A stretch of DNA of 64,000 nt from positions 41,166,501-41,230,500 of the forward strand of contig NC_089980.1 in NCBI RefSeq assembly GCF_036417845.1, given 5' to 3'. This stretch comes from Apteryx mantelli. Lineage: Eukaryota; Chordata; Aves; Apterygiformes; Apterygidae. The notes beneath the pieces were generated by a model. It had not been told where the DNA came from. It saw nothing but the letters and a program-made list of their open reading frames with translations, and searched no databases. Within the stretch, counting starts at the first letter, position 1, and every line of letters starts with the position of its first letter. Shown piece by piece: positions 1 to 11,000 of the stretch. The position numbers and the translations under genes were made by a program.

Positions 1-1604
1 ACTCTGAGATGGTCTGTGCAGGAGCATGATAAAGTACTCTGCTGGCCAGGAGACCAATGGGACTTCCTCTCCTGGCCAGAACATGTTCGTGAAGCATCCA
101 CCCTGCTGGTGTTTCTGTTTTCCAAAGGCAAAAAAGAAAATAAAGTCTCCAAGAAGTAAATGAAAAACATTTCCTATGTAATGGGGTGTAATTGCTTCTT
201 TGGCATTGTAATTCCTGTCCCAGTGGATCCATAGATCCCAGCGCGGCCTAGCGGAGAATAGCATTTCTAACCTGTCATGACATGGGTACATGGGTATTTC
301 TGGCCTCCTCACTCTGGATTTGGTCTGACCATGCTCTGGGGACAGGGAAGAGGAAGGGGAGAGAGTGATCTTTGGAGACCATGGTACAAACCAGACTGTG
401 AGGCCTTCAGGTGGGCGCCAAGCATATCTGAGCCGTTTCTCACTGTTTTGGGAATGTGTTGGCTATAACATATCACAGGTTATCCCAGAGCTCTGCAGAT
501 AACATCAGCTGTTGTAGGTCCCACGTGTGTGTACCCATCTTGCAGCCAGGACTGTTCTGGGATTCTCTCTTCATTTATTTTTCCTTTATTTGTAAACCAT
601 CCTCATTCAGGGAAGTTCCCTTGCAAGAGGCCTGGATGGCAACTCCAGCGTGAGAAAGAAGGCTGGCTTGGGTGTCTCCTTCTAGCCTAGACCTAAACCT
701 AGGGAAGGCATGATTTCCAAAAGTGTCAAGCCTCTGGCCCTTTGGCTGATTTTCACAGGAGCTGGAAGAGCTCCAGAGCTCCTGAAAATCAAGCTTGCTA
801 AATGAGGAGCTTCCCCAAAAAGCCAGTCAGACGCTTCTGGATGTGAAGTGACTTCAAGAGAGAAAATTCTGGTTGTGCATTACAGTGTAGAAAGAGCAGA
901 GAGACTGTAAGTGGATTAGAAATGAGAGAATTTAAGCAGAAAATACAATTTGTTAGAGGGAAAATAAAACCAGATGAGGAGACGCAATAGATAAAATAGG
1001 AGAAGAAGCAGTGATGAAGCCCAAACTGGAGACTGCAGCCAAAATTCTGGAGAGTTTCAGTGTGTCTAGGACTTTATAGATTGAGAAAGGGTGATTTGTA
1101 AATCCATATTAGACAGTTGTCAAAACATAGGACTGAAGAATGAGTCTTCAGAGGTAGCCTAGTTTGTCTCCCTACTTAAAGTGTAGTAGATCTTACTTTA
1201 AGGCCAAATGAATGTGAATTTAGCTCATCCATGTGATACCTTCTGGCAGCTATGCTGTTCTGGCTCTGGGACTCCAAATGGATCACTGTATATCCTCACC
1301 CCATTTTACATACGTGAGTGGCTACAGGCAGCCATGGGTCCTGGTCATGTAGGTCCCAGGGACCTCAGTCTTGAAGGGGGTGATATGCTTTTCTTGAGAA
1401 GAGTAGGAACGAGGCAATGAGGAAAGCACTTAATTGCTTATGCTAGTGTCATTGCTGCAAGTACCAAATGGATGTGTGGATGACCACACATTCAAGGAGG
1501 TGTGACTGTACCAGAGAGTGGGGTGTCAGGACTTTGAAGCAAGAACTTCACTGCTGGCAGCTTACGTGAGCACTGACTTCATCCCTCTTTGTATTCCCCT
1601 GCAG
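1..1604. other. Non-coding stretch, probably intron of the gene ending at 1733
   Basis: No exon or repeat family could be recognised. All open frames are short and have no family signature. Because a plausible splice acceptor with a pyrimidine-rich tract (about 1580-1604) ends this stretch, the most economical reading is the 3' part of a last intron on the plus strand. The only clear structure is an inverted repeat at 748-790. Confidence 0.45.
748..790. repeat. Short imperfect inverted repeat
   Basis: The left arm (748-763) and the right arm (777-790) are reverse complements of each other, apart from a 2-base insertion in the left arm. The spacer is 13 bases. Transcribed RNA could fold into a hairpin of about 14 base pairs. 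No known element or RNA family was recognised. Confidence 0.6.
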
Positions 1605-1733
1605 AGCATCAACGGAGGCCGCCCGCCACCCCACTTTGTGTATGATCCATCCATCTTTGCCTTCCGTTCCCTCAGCACCTTGAAGCCGCTGAGCCCGATA
1701 GCTCCAGTGGAAGAACCGTCATGTGCCTACTGA
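1605..1733 (+). CDS. Probable terminal coding exon of an unidentified gene
   Basis: A pyrimidine-rich tract ending in CAG (1602-1604) precedes an open frame of 42 codons that closes with TGA at 1731-1733. The peptide starts with SINGGRPPPHF, contains VYDPSIFAF and ends EEPSCAY. It is proline-rich with no motif I recognise. Synonymous codons look like a real bird exon (mixed, GC-leaning), and the frame is followed by a long non-coding tail with poly(A) signals, as expected of a last exon. Acceptor choice, and therefore the upstream phase, is not certain (AG at 1603-1604 or 1605-1606). The gene is convergent with SLC4A1AP. In human the convergent neighbour in this block is RBKS, but the RBKS C-terminus as I know it is different. 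It could be an alternative last exon or another gene. A chance open frame behind a chance acceptor is not excluded. Confidence 0.45.
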   Translation, partial: SINGGRPPPHFVYDPSIFAFRSLSTLKPLSPIAPVEEPSCAY

Positions 1734-4100
1734 AGGAGTTTCTCCAAAAACCTCAGGAACTGTCAACCAACTGCCTGCCTGGCAGGGAGAAGGGGAGGGG
1801 GTGATGCCCAAGGGGATGGGTGGGGGGAGAAGGGGACAGTGGCATGTCTTTGCAATACAACCTCTCTGGCAGCAGGAAGCAGATGGCTCTGCAGCAGTGC
1901 CTGGTTTCATACCATCACCACATCAGTGTGGTGGCAAATGGAGAGATTTGTCTTTCAGGGCAAAATGAGCCAGTCAAGTTCACAAACCACACAGGTGGCC
2001 ATCAGGGCAGTGTCAAACATGTTGGATGTGGTAGTTGAAGATATCCCTGAGAGGTTTGGTGACTATCATGGCCTACATGGCAGCAGTGATGAGGAGTCAG
2101 GTTGTGAAAGCAAGTCCAGTTGGTTTTCCAGGAGCCTACAGTGCCCTACAATGGTTTGCTATAGACCAAACCCTTCTCCTACTCAGAAATGATCTCAGGA
2201 TTGGAGACAGATGTTAGACAGGGCAGCCTGCAAAGCAAGGACGGCTCCTCTTTCACATTGTTAAAATTGCATTCACTTTAAGCTCTCCTGAGTGGAAGAC
2301 TCTGGGAGATGGAGGTGGAGGGGGTAACTGGCAAATCTGTAGGTGCATGTCCCAGTTGGTGTGCTGACAACTCATTGATCTCATCTGAAAATGGATTGAA
2401 ATGAGAGGCACAAGCAAATGAAGGATTATGTTCAGCCATCCAAGGAAACTTGGCACCCACCTTCTGTCTTCTCATGGCACTGTCAGAGAAAAGGACTTGG
2501 GGGTGATTGTGTGCTCTTGGATCTCATCTCTGTTGAGGCTGTCTCTGTTCTAGGATATGGAATATTTGTCCATAGCATTATCCTTATACCCTGCTGCCCA
2601 TAAGTGATGCTGTTTGTAGCTGGCATCACCAGACTCAACTAAATCAAATGTATCTGGCAGGCCTTCTAGCCTCCTGTTATACTGGCTATTAAATTCAGAT
2701 CGGCCCCCAGTGGAGCAAGTATACCCAGATGTAGCATGAAGTGGGAGAATGGGATCTCTGACTTGTAGCTGACTTGTAGCCATCTGTTGGTAAAAGAAAC
2801 AGGAGGAAGATTTGGAGGATGCTGTGAGCCACTTCCTTTCTGTAGACACAGTCCTAAGGCAATTAGGACCGTGCTAGGCCTCATTGCCACTGGAATTTGA
2901 TTGGGTTCTGGCCTTGCATGCTTTGTGCTACAAGGCAGCAGCTAATGGGAGAAGCTCTCAGCTCTCTTGGTGAGGCAGAGGAACAAGGCATTTCCCCCTG
3001 CTGCACCTGATCAGTCCTTGTTGCCAGCCTCTGGTGAAGAGAGTAACCTCTTCTTCTAGGCATTCCCCACCTTGAGCCTGTATCTGGCTGGGCTCAAGGG
3101 AGAGCAAGTAGTTTACTCCTTGTCTGGATCAAGAGGAGCAACTGTGAGTAATAGAAATCAATTTTATTTTTAAATATGCTCCAGTGTGGAGGTCTTTGAT
3201 GCCACTCTTTGGATGAGACCAACAGTCAGTCCAGCTCCCAGTAGGAGGGCCACACAGTGATCCAGCATTGCATCTGGTACTTTCTGGGCCCTTCACTGAG
3301 ACTCTTGGGGAAAAGCCCAAAGGCCTTATAGGCCTGAGAACCCAAATTCCCCACCCCTGCCTTCCTCCCTCCCCAACTGCTTCTCACTCAGGCAGGCAGA
3401 GCAGTTGGGCAAGGTGGTGAGGGGACGCATGTCCTGATGCTGCCCTGACTCTGCCTGCCCTTTGGCTAAAGACCTTCACAGCTGTGCCACACCCTGCACC
3501 AGCACTGCCTCCAAGGGGACTGCTTTGGTTTGTTGGTGAGGTGCCTCTGGCAAAGCCTTTGTGAGTCCCTGCAGAATTCACTTCCTCCAAAACAAGGCTG
3601 ATTCCTTTCTTGTTTCCTCCCACCCCTGTAGAGATTCTGCTTATCTCATTTTGATGACACAGCTCAGCTTTTTAACTGCTGCCAGATCAAACTGACCATT
3701 GCAGGACAGGAACTGTTACTTCCTTGGACCAAACCTCTGTGCTCAAGAGGAGGGACAGCTGTAGTCTGGTACCCATCTTCTGAGAGGCATGTTTCACGTG
3801 CAGACGGCTGGAGTGACAGCTCCCTGCCTCTTGCCAGTGCTCCCAGACTTCACTCAGTGCTGCTGAAACGGGAGCTGCAGAGGTGCTTGGCCTAGGACAC
3901 ATGTTACTACCAGCCTACAGGTGCTGCAGGCTGCCTTCCCCTGGACAGAGGGGGCCCAGGAGGTGGGAGCAGGGAACAGAGATGTCCTGCCAATATCGTT
4001 GCCTTCTAGTACTTTTGTAACTTTTCTCTCTGTCTTTTCTTTTTCAATCAGAAGGAAAAATAAAAATAATGAAATAAAGTGTAACAGCTGCTATATTCAC
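1734..4100 (+). other. Candidate 3' UTR of the left-hand gene
   Basis: The stretch starts immediately after the stop codon of the putative terminal exon and runs to a pair of AATAAA hexamers. It carries no convincing coding frame and no repeat I could name. Its length (about 2.4 kb) is ordinary for a vertebrate 3' UTR. The end is inferred from the poly(A) signals, not seen directly. Confidence 0.35.
4059..4078 (+). terminator. Candidate poly(A) signal pair
   Basis: Two AATAAA hexamers lie at 4059-4064 and 4073-4078. A GT-rich stretch follows at about 4131-4153 and could serve as the downstream element, so cleavage would fall near 4095-4115. This arrangement is typical of a strong vertebrate polyadenylation site on the plus strand. 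Confidence 0.5.
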
Positions 4101-5266
4101 ACTTCTGGTGAGTCTCATGCATTTGTCATCTTTGTGGTGTTGGTGGGTGGGGCATAGGAGGGCATGGAGTGTGGCAAGTTATGACAGGGCACTGCCAATC
4201 CCAAGCACTCCAAAATCACAAGCTATGCCTGCAAGAGACTGGCTTTAAAAGTAAACTATCAGAAGCTTTTCTAAAATGAATGCCAGGTTCTTTGCATGTA
4301 AGAGGAGCTCACTCTGCAGCTGCTCCCTTTGAGGCTGGACCTGGTACAGTATATTGGCCTTCACTGGTGCAGCCCCCCAGAAGCTTCTTCAGCTTTTTAA
4401 GTGACCTGCCTATTGCATGGGGGTTGAATGTGACCTGCTGGAGGTCTCAGTTCTCCAGACAAAAGGGCAGGTGACCACACAGCTGGTCTTTGTTTCACAG
4501 TTTTAATAAGTCTTACACCTCTTTCAGCAGTTTCTCAGTAATCCTTTTCCTTAGGAATAGAGCCCTCATACTGCTCTCCTCAGTGGCCAGTAGCTCACCC
4601 CTTCCTCTGGATCTTGCTCTAAAAAACCCATCTCAGGTGCTTGTAGTCTGCATTCCCTTCTCCTCGCTCTCTCCTTAGGCTAATTTCTCTCTTCCCCATA
4701 TTCCCAGCTTTTTATCTTAACCAGCATCTCAAAAGACTGTTACCTAAAGACCTGGCCTCTTTTCCAAGGCTCCCCAGAAATACCAGCTTTAATTCCCTGC
4801 AGTCCCACTTAAGCTCATTCCTAGGAGGCCTTTTCTGCTCTTCCCTCCTAGTTCCCATCTCCCCTAGGCTTCTTGCCATCCCTCTTATCTTGAAATCCTC
4901 TCCTTCCTGTCAACTGCAGCTTGTTGTTAATTGGCCTTGGCCTGCTTTCCAAGGGTTGTAAGGTGCACTTGCTGGCTCCCAGCAAGTTCTCTGCACTCGT
5001 ATCTCCCATGCAGAATTGCCTTTCTCAGTGATGTTTCTTCCAAAACGGCCTGATTACTCAGTACATCCAGGTTTAGGGCCCTAGATATGGTTGAAAAACA
5101 TGGTGGCCACTGTGGCCTGCAGCGCTGATCATCTGTAGACTTATGGCAGATCAAATGTGTTTATAAGTATATACATATATAGAACAGGATGTGTTGACCT
5201 TTTATCAACCACATTGTATATATAGACACCTGTCCTGCTGAAACCAGAGTACCACAGGCATAGCAG

Positions 5267-5296
5267 CAGAAAGCCAGCAGAAAGCCAGCAGAAAGC
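5267..5296. repeat. Small tandem repeat, 11-bp unit
   Basis: The unit CAGAAAGCCAG occurs twice in perfect tandem (5267-5277, 5278-5288), and a partial third copy runs to about 5296. It is a short minisatellite-like run with no evident function. Confidence 0.8.
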
Positions 5297-5585
5297 TCTG
5301 CAGTGTGCTGTCAGGCTAATTGGCCTGAGTGAGCTGGCAGGGCAAAGGGCTATTTTTAATGCTCCTAGAGCTTAGTCTAGGCCCCTGGCATGTGCTTGGG
5401 TTAAATCAGATTTATGTTCCTTCATGTCTCCTTGCATGCTGAGCCTCTGAGTTAACTACAAAACACAGCAGTTCTTGCAGTAAAACATGGTGATAAGCCT
5501 TGATAGTGACAACTCTGAAGCTAAAAGAAAACAGGCTAGTGGTATACACTAAGATCTTATGTAGTAGTCTTTAGCTGTAGTTACC

Positions 5586-5760
5586 AGTGTACCTTACAGA
5601 GGAGGTTAAGGACATCAGCCTTGTCTGGATGCCCAGCTCAGGCATGGGGAAAGGATTTGCCAAAGACTATTCAGGAAACCAGTGAAACCAGAGCTGTGAT
5701 CTTCTGAAGGCCACTCATTGCTCTGGCCACTGTGCCCCTTTGCTTCCTGTACATTTGTAC
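5586..5760. repeat. Possible ancient amniote retroposon fragment (MIR or L3 type)
   Basis: The order 'acagaggaggttaaggac' ... 'gccaaagact' ... 'accagagctgtgatcttctg' ... 'ggccactgtgcc' resembles the degenerate tail seen in old amniote MIR or CR1-L3 copies. Similarity is judged by eye only and is weak. Confidence 0.25.
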
Positions 5761-6396
5761 AGTGCCTTTTGCCTCTGTGGCTTCCAAGATACCTTATGCA
5801 AACACTCCCTCCATGGCTGGCATGGGCAGGGGTGAGGACTGGGATGTGAGCATAGCACTGTGAGCATGGTCAGTTCAGTGTAGGTCTTTCAGGACCTCTG
5901 AGTTGCTGGAACTCCTGGCTCCAGGGTGAGTCCTCCCACCAGGTTTGGGTTATGACTCGGCTGGAGGGGGAGCCTGTAACTTCTAAGCTGAGATCTTTCT
6001 CTGTTCTCAGCCAATCTCACTGGAGATATGCAGGTGTTTCCCTTCAGAGCAGAAAACAAACCCTGCAAAGAAAGCAGGACTGTTGTGCCAAGGTGCAGCG
6101 CAGAAGCTCTGAACTCATCTGAGTTAACCAACTGCAGGAAAGTGAATGGGGACAGGCGGTTGTTTGAAGAACTTGGCCACGGCTTCTCTTGATTTAGGTG
6201 GGCCTGTTTATGTTAATACTGTCCTTCAATTAAAGTAAATTAACTGGGTTAGTACTGTTACCATATAAAAAATGAGAGAGGAGAACTCAGTCCAGAGAAA
6301 TGGCAAAATGGGTGGTTATATGGATACCCTGAACCTCGAGTCCTTTCTAGGGGAGAGTACAAGATCAGTTCTTCTTGCATTGTTCAAACATTTTCT

Positions 6397-6452
6397 CATA
6401 TGTATGTATATATGTACCCACACACTCACACACACACATATATGTATATGCA
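6397..6452. repeat. Mixed TATG/ACAC microsatellite
   Basis: Alternating purine-pyrimidine sequence made of short TATG, CACA and TATA blocks. Confidence 0.85.
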
Positions 6453-7487
6453 TGTTTCATTTGACTGTGTGGAAATCTCTGTGCTTCTACAATTGCCCAC
6501 AAGTAGGGTGCCCTGTGCCTACCTGGGTCTTTGAAGAGGCTGGATGTGAAGTCTATCTGCAGGACACTCACCATCTGCGTGCTAGAAAACATGATGATGC
6601 ATAGAAAACACACCTATCACCCTGTTTCCAACTGAGAGCTGAATGTTGACCTATCTGCCTACCTGCCAGATAAGCTAGGAAAACAGGCAAAATCAGAAGT
6701 GCTTCTAAGGCCAAGATTGTCACCCCGGGTGAGATGTGTGAATGAAGCTGTGTGTTGAGGTGCATTTGCAGGTGTGTGCAGCTAGTGACACATGGAGGAT
6801 GTGCATATAGGTTATATATGTGAAAGCAAGAGTGGGAAGAAGCATTTCTCTGCTATTTCTGCAGTCTGAACCATTTGGGGTAACAACTAGCAGACTTTTG
6901 CAACATGTCATGCCAGTAATGTTTAGGAAAAGTGAAGAAAAAAATTATGAATACCTGACCTGTGTCCTTGAAGTATTTGGGAGCTTTCACCATTGAATTA
7001 AAAAGAAGCAGGCACCTGGACAACAGTGACTCCAAACAAAGCTCCTTCATTACAAAATGGACAGTGATTGTACACTGTTCCTCCTCAGATGAGAAATTCA
7101 GGGACATCAAATAAAACTAGCAGGTGGCAGGTTCAAAGCAAACAACCGGAGGCAGTTCTCCACGGAGCACAGGGTTGCACTGGGGAACCCTGTGCCACAG
7201 GACGCTGTGGCTGCTAAATATTTACACAGATACAAGCATGAAAAAGAAGAAAGAAAAACATCCCCCAAGAAACACTGCACACACAAATGCCACCTCTGGC
7301 TGTGGAAAGTGTAAGGTGGGAGGGTTTTCTGGTGAAGGTCACTGTATGCCTGTCCTGTCTCACCCTCCTCTGGGGCAGTGTCCGCTCCTGCCAGGGTTTG
7401 AGGTGGGCTAGTGCCTCCAACAAGGTCTAGTGGCTCTGAGAAAGTATGGCCACTCTGATTTCTTATAAAGTGCACTCTGTGTTATTA

Positions 7488-7493
7488 AATAAA
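7488..7493 (+). terminator. Candidate distal poly(A) signal
   Basis: An AATAAA hexamer is followed by a T- and GT-rich stretch (about 7500-7530), which is a plausible polyadenylation context on the plus strand. It could be a distal site for the gene whose last exon may lie at 1605-1733, or a chance match. Confidence 0.25.
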
Positions 7494-8067
7494 AGTAGTT
7501 TAACTGTATTTTGTTTTCTCGGGTGTCTTGGGTTGACAATGAATGGTCTGGATAAAGTCCAGTCCTGCTTCCATGGAGGCCAGGGACAAAATCCTCATTC
7601 CCCTCCTAGAAGGTGGTATGAGGCCTTGGTAGTCACTTGAACCTCACACCTTTGTTGGTGAGGCTGGGGACATCCTGGTGGGGCTACTGAACTGCTGGCG
7701 TCAGGGCATAGCCTGGGCCTCTTGCTGATCTACCCACATAGCTGCATAGGGGCAGCCTACAGATCCTGCGGGTCCTCAGTGTGGGAGATACTGAGGCCCT
7801 TCTAGGAGGAGCCCCGGCTATCACAGCTGCCTTACTTCAGTCATGTCCCTCACCACAGCAGCTAATGGTACAGCTGAGGGGCCAGGCTTGGCTGAACCAC
7901 CCACACTGAGCATCCACAGCTGCTGAGGCCACTTGCAAGGGGATGCCTCAGGCTCCAAGTTTCCCAGATATTCTCATCTTAGTGGGTCAGACCCGTATGA
8001 GAGGGCAGGCTAGTGTCCATGTGACATAGGAACAAAGTGAGTCTGGTTTGAGCACAGTCTCAGCTTT

Positions 8068-8092
8068 ACTATATATATATATATTATATATG
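8068..8092. repeat. (TA)n microsatellite
   Basis: Alternating A and T for about 25 bases with one interruption. Confidence 0.9.
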
Positions 8093-11000
8093 CAATATGT
8101 TTTAGGGGTGTAGGAACAACTCAGAAAAGCAAGGATAAGTGTCCTCTGGTGCTTGGTAACCCCCATGCTGCAATGAGAGAGCCAGAGAGAGGAGGCAGCC
8201 AAAACAACAAAGCTCCACAGGAGGAGTAGTAGCCTCAGTGACATGAAGGCATAAGTTTAGGCATGTTGGTATCTCACCATTTCCTGAGCTAGATTTTAGT
8301 AGGCTTATTCAAGAAAGGCAATAAGGAAATAGAGAATTGATACACTTCGAGAGCTAGCTGATGCTGTAGCTGCAAGCCAGCCCCACAACACTTGACCACA
8401 TGTTTTCAGTTAACCCGGGACAGGATGTGCAGATAGCTCTGGACATATGAGGAGCCCAAAAATCTGTTTTCCTTTTTGTGGCTGCTCACATCATTGCCTG
8501 CTGTAATAATAGCTCGGTCTGTTAGTGGGTTGGCCAGTATTGATCGCATGTTCCCTCCTGACGCGTTCACAGCATAGTAGCTCCAAGGTCAAACGAGTGG
8601 AGGAACCGAAAGTGCCATGAAAGCTGGGTGCCAAGTGGAGAGACAGAGACAACAAAGCCCCTTTTACAAGAAAAGTAGTCATCTGCAGCAGGAGAAAATT
8701 TGCTTTCTACAGAATGGTCCCCTGGGCACTTCACTCTTCTCACTCTGATATGTACTGCAGATACCCTGAAATGGGCTAGCCGAGACCACCTGCAGGTTTT
8801 TGGCCTCTGTGTAGAGTAGCCTTGGAGGATGCTGGCATGCTAAACCAGTGGGTCTCAGAGGTATTTGCTGGCCACTGAGGGACAGTGAGACTTTGGTGCC
8901 CTGTCTTGCATCCCTGGCTGTGTGAGAACTGTCCTTGTCCCCCCACAGCTCTCCTGTTTTGTCCACCTGGGCCTATTCCTCTTTTTCCCTGGCCTCCTTG
9001 AATGTCTCTCCTCCATCTGAACCATATCTTTGTCCAGTCTTCCCCATCTCTCCTGGTTTCAGGTTCCTCTAAGAAACTGCACTGAACCAGCTCAAAGGCT
9101 TCAACACTGGGGTCTTGGTGCAATTTCTTTCTCCTCACAAATGTTCTCCTCCTGGTTTCCTTCCTTGGCCGCCTTGTTTCAGTCTTCAGTCTCAGTGATA
9201 AGAAAGTATTAATGTAGACAAAACTATGTCCCACTTTTAGAAATGGCTGAAGCATCTTTGACAATTTTTTATGAAAAGGATACCGAGAGTCATCCACTCC
9301 AGACAATTTCGTGGCAAACAGGTAACATTTGGCAAAGATGTCAGGAAGGGTCTTGCTCGACATAAGACTGCTCAGCAAACCTGGATTTAAGCAGTGCCAC
9401 CAAACCAAATACAGTAGGACAAACCCTTGGTTATATAAAGCTGTTTTGAATCCTGAAAGCCTTTGTTAGGTCTTCAGTGGAGAGTGTTTACAAGCCCTGT
9501 TTTGAAGAGAGATGTTTTGTCCTTTTCTAGCTTTAAACAGTTCCCCAAAATAAACCCACTGCTATTTACTGGCATTGTTTTCTTTCTTGTGTTCAATGCT
9601 GATAAATAATCAGACCAATTATATTATATTCGTGTCTGCTCTGGTAGAAAATAATTACAACAATTACTACCAAATCAGAATGCTTCTGTTTCTCCTGGTG
9701 TCATTAGCATGTCCCAAACATTTTGTTCTTGTGGTTTAAAGTGCAATAATAACATAGTCCAAGTGCAATACCCAGTTCAATGGAGCTTCCCAGCACAGCA
9801 AGCTTCCCTGCCATGATTGCCTCTGAGATGCTGCTAATTTTCAATCATGGTGTCAGATCCTCTTCTACCACAGGGAGAGCAACTGCTTAGCCTGTGATTT
9901 ACCCAATTTATTCCAGTAATAACCGGGCTGGCTGTGTAGCCATCTGTCTGTTTTGCATACCTCTCCTGTCCCCCACCCTCCACCACCATGCAGACAGAAT
10001 GGTGTCTCTGTCCTTGTGACAGCAAAGAAAGAAGACATCATTTTACCTTGCTTATGTAGTGGGTCTCTGTGCACTCAAAGTGAAGGACACTAATGTTCCC
10101 CCCTCTTCTCTGCCCAGAGAGAAAAAGCAGTGCAGCCCCTTCCTTCTGATCTCTGGATGCCAGGACTGCTAGGCGTGTGGCCAGCAATGGTGCTTTCTGG
10201 GTGTATTTCCACCAGGCAAGGAAAAACCCCACCGACTCGGTTTAGGTAGGGCATGGCAGGTTATCAAGTTTTCAGTGCCACACTGGCCTCAGACTGCGCT
10301 GGGCCCATGGCGGAGGGGCCAGAGGTCCTCTTCTGGGCAGCTGCCTCCATGTGGTGCAGGGTCCTTGCCCTTTCAGGTAGGTTGGAGCCTGCCATTTGTG
10401 CTGTGTGAACTAGTTTAAGGCACACTGCCAGCAGGGAGGTGAGAAGTCTACTCTTACCCCAGTGATGCTCTTCTGCAGCGCAAGACCTGGTGCTGCCACA
10501 GCAGTGATGGCTCCAGAGCTGCAAAAAGCTTTGCAGCCCTTGGAGGAGGCAGCCTCCCAGCAGTGGTGCAGTGGGAAGTGGGACGGTCAGTTTGTGATGA
10601 GGAAATTGAGGCAGAGAGCAGATAAGGGAAGGACCTGACACATGCTGAGCTTGTCGCTGATGTCCCCTATTCCTATTTACCAGAGGTCACCCAGGGCACC
10701 AGTGTCAGACTCAAGACTGGAGCCCAGACTGGCCCTGTCAGCAGTCAGCATCAGCCCAGATGAGCTGGCTCACACAACTGCGTGGATTTGCTCCAGTCCT
10801 TCACCGAGAGGATGGGGATTTGCACATGCACTCCAAAGTCTATTGTAACTTAGACTTCAGGGAGGACTAGCGACCATCTTCCTTGCCAGGCAGTGACCAC
10901 ATCAAGTACACGGCTGTGAGCAAGATGGAGGGTTGGGCTGGAGAAAGAGAGACCCTAGTTCTGCTTTCTTTTGCATGGGGTAAAACCTGTGGCGCCGCAT

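Noticed and set aside
8776-9408. 210-codon minus-strand open frame with Arg-rich repeats (ETRRPRKETRRR)
   Set aside because: The internal similarity comes from repeated 'ctggtttc'-like words. No known protein or retroviral signature was found.
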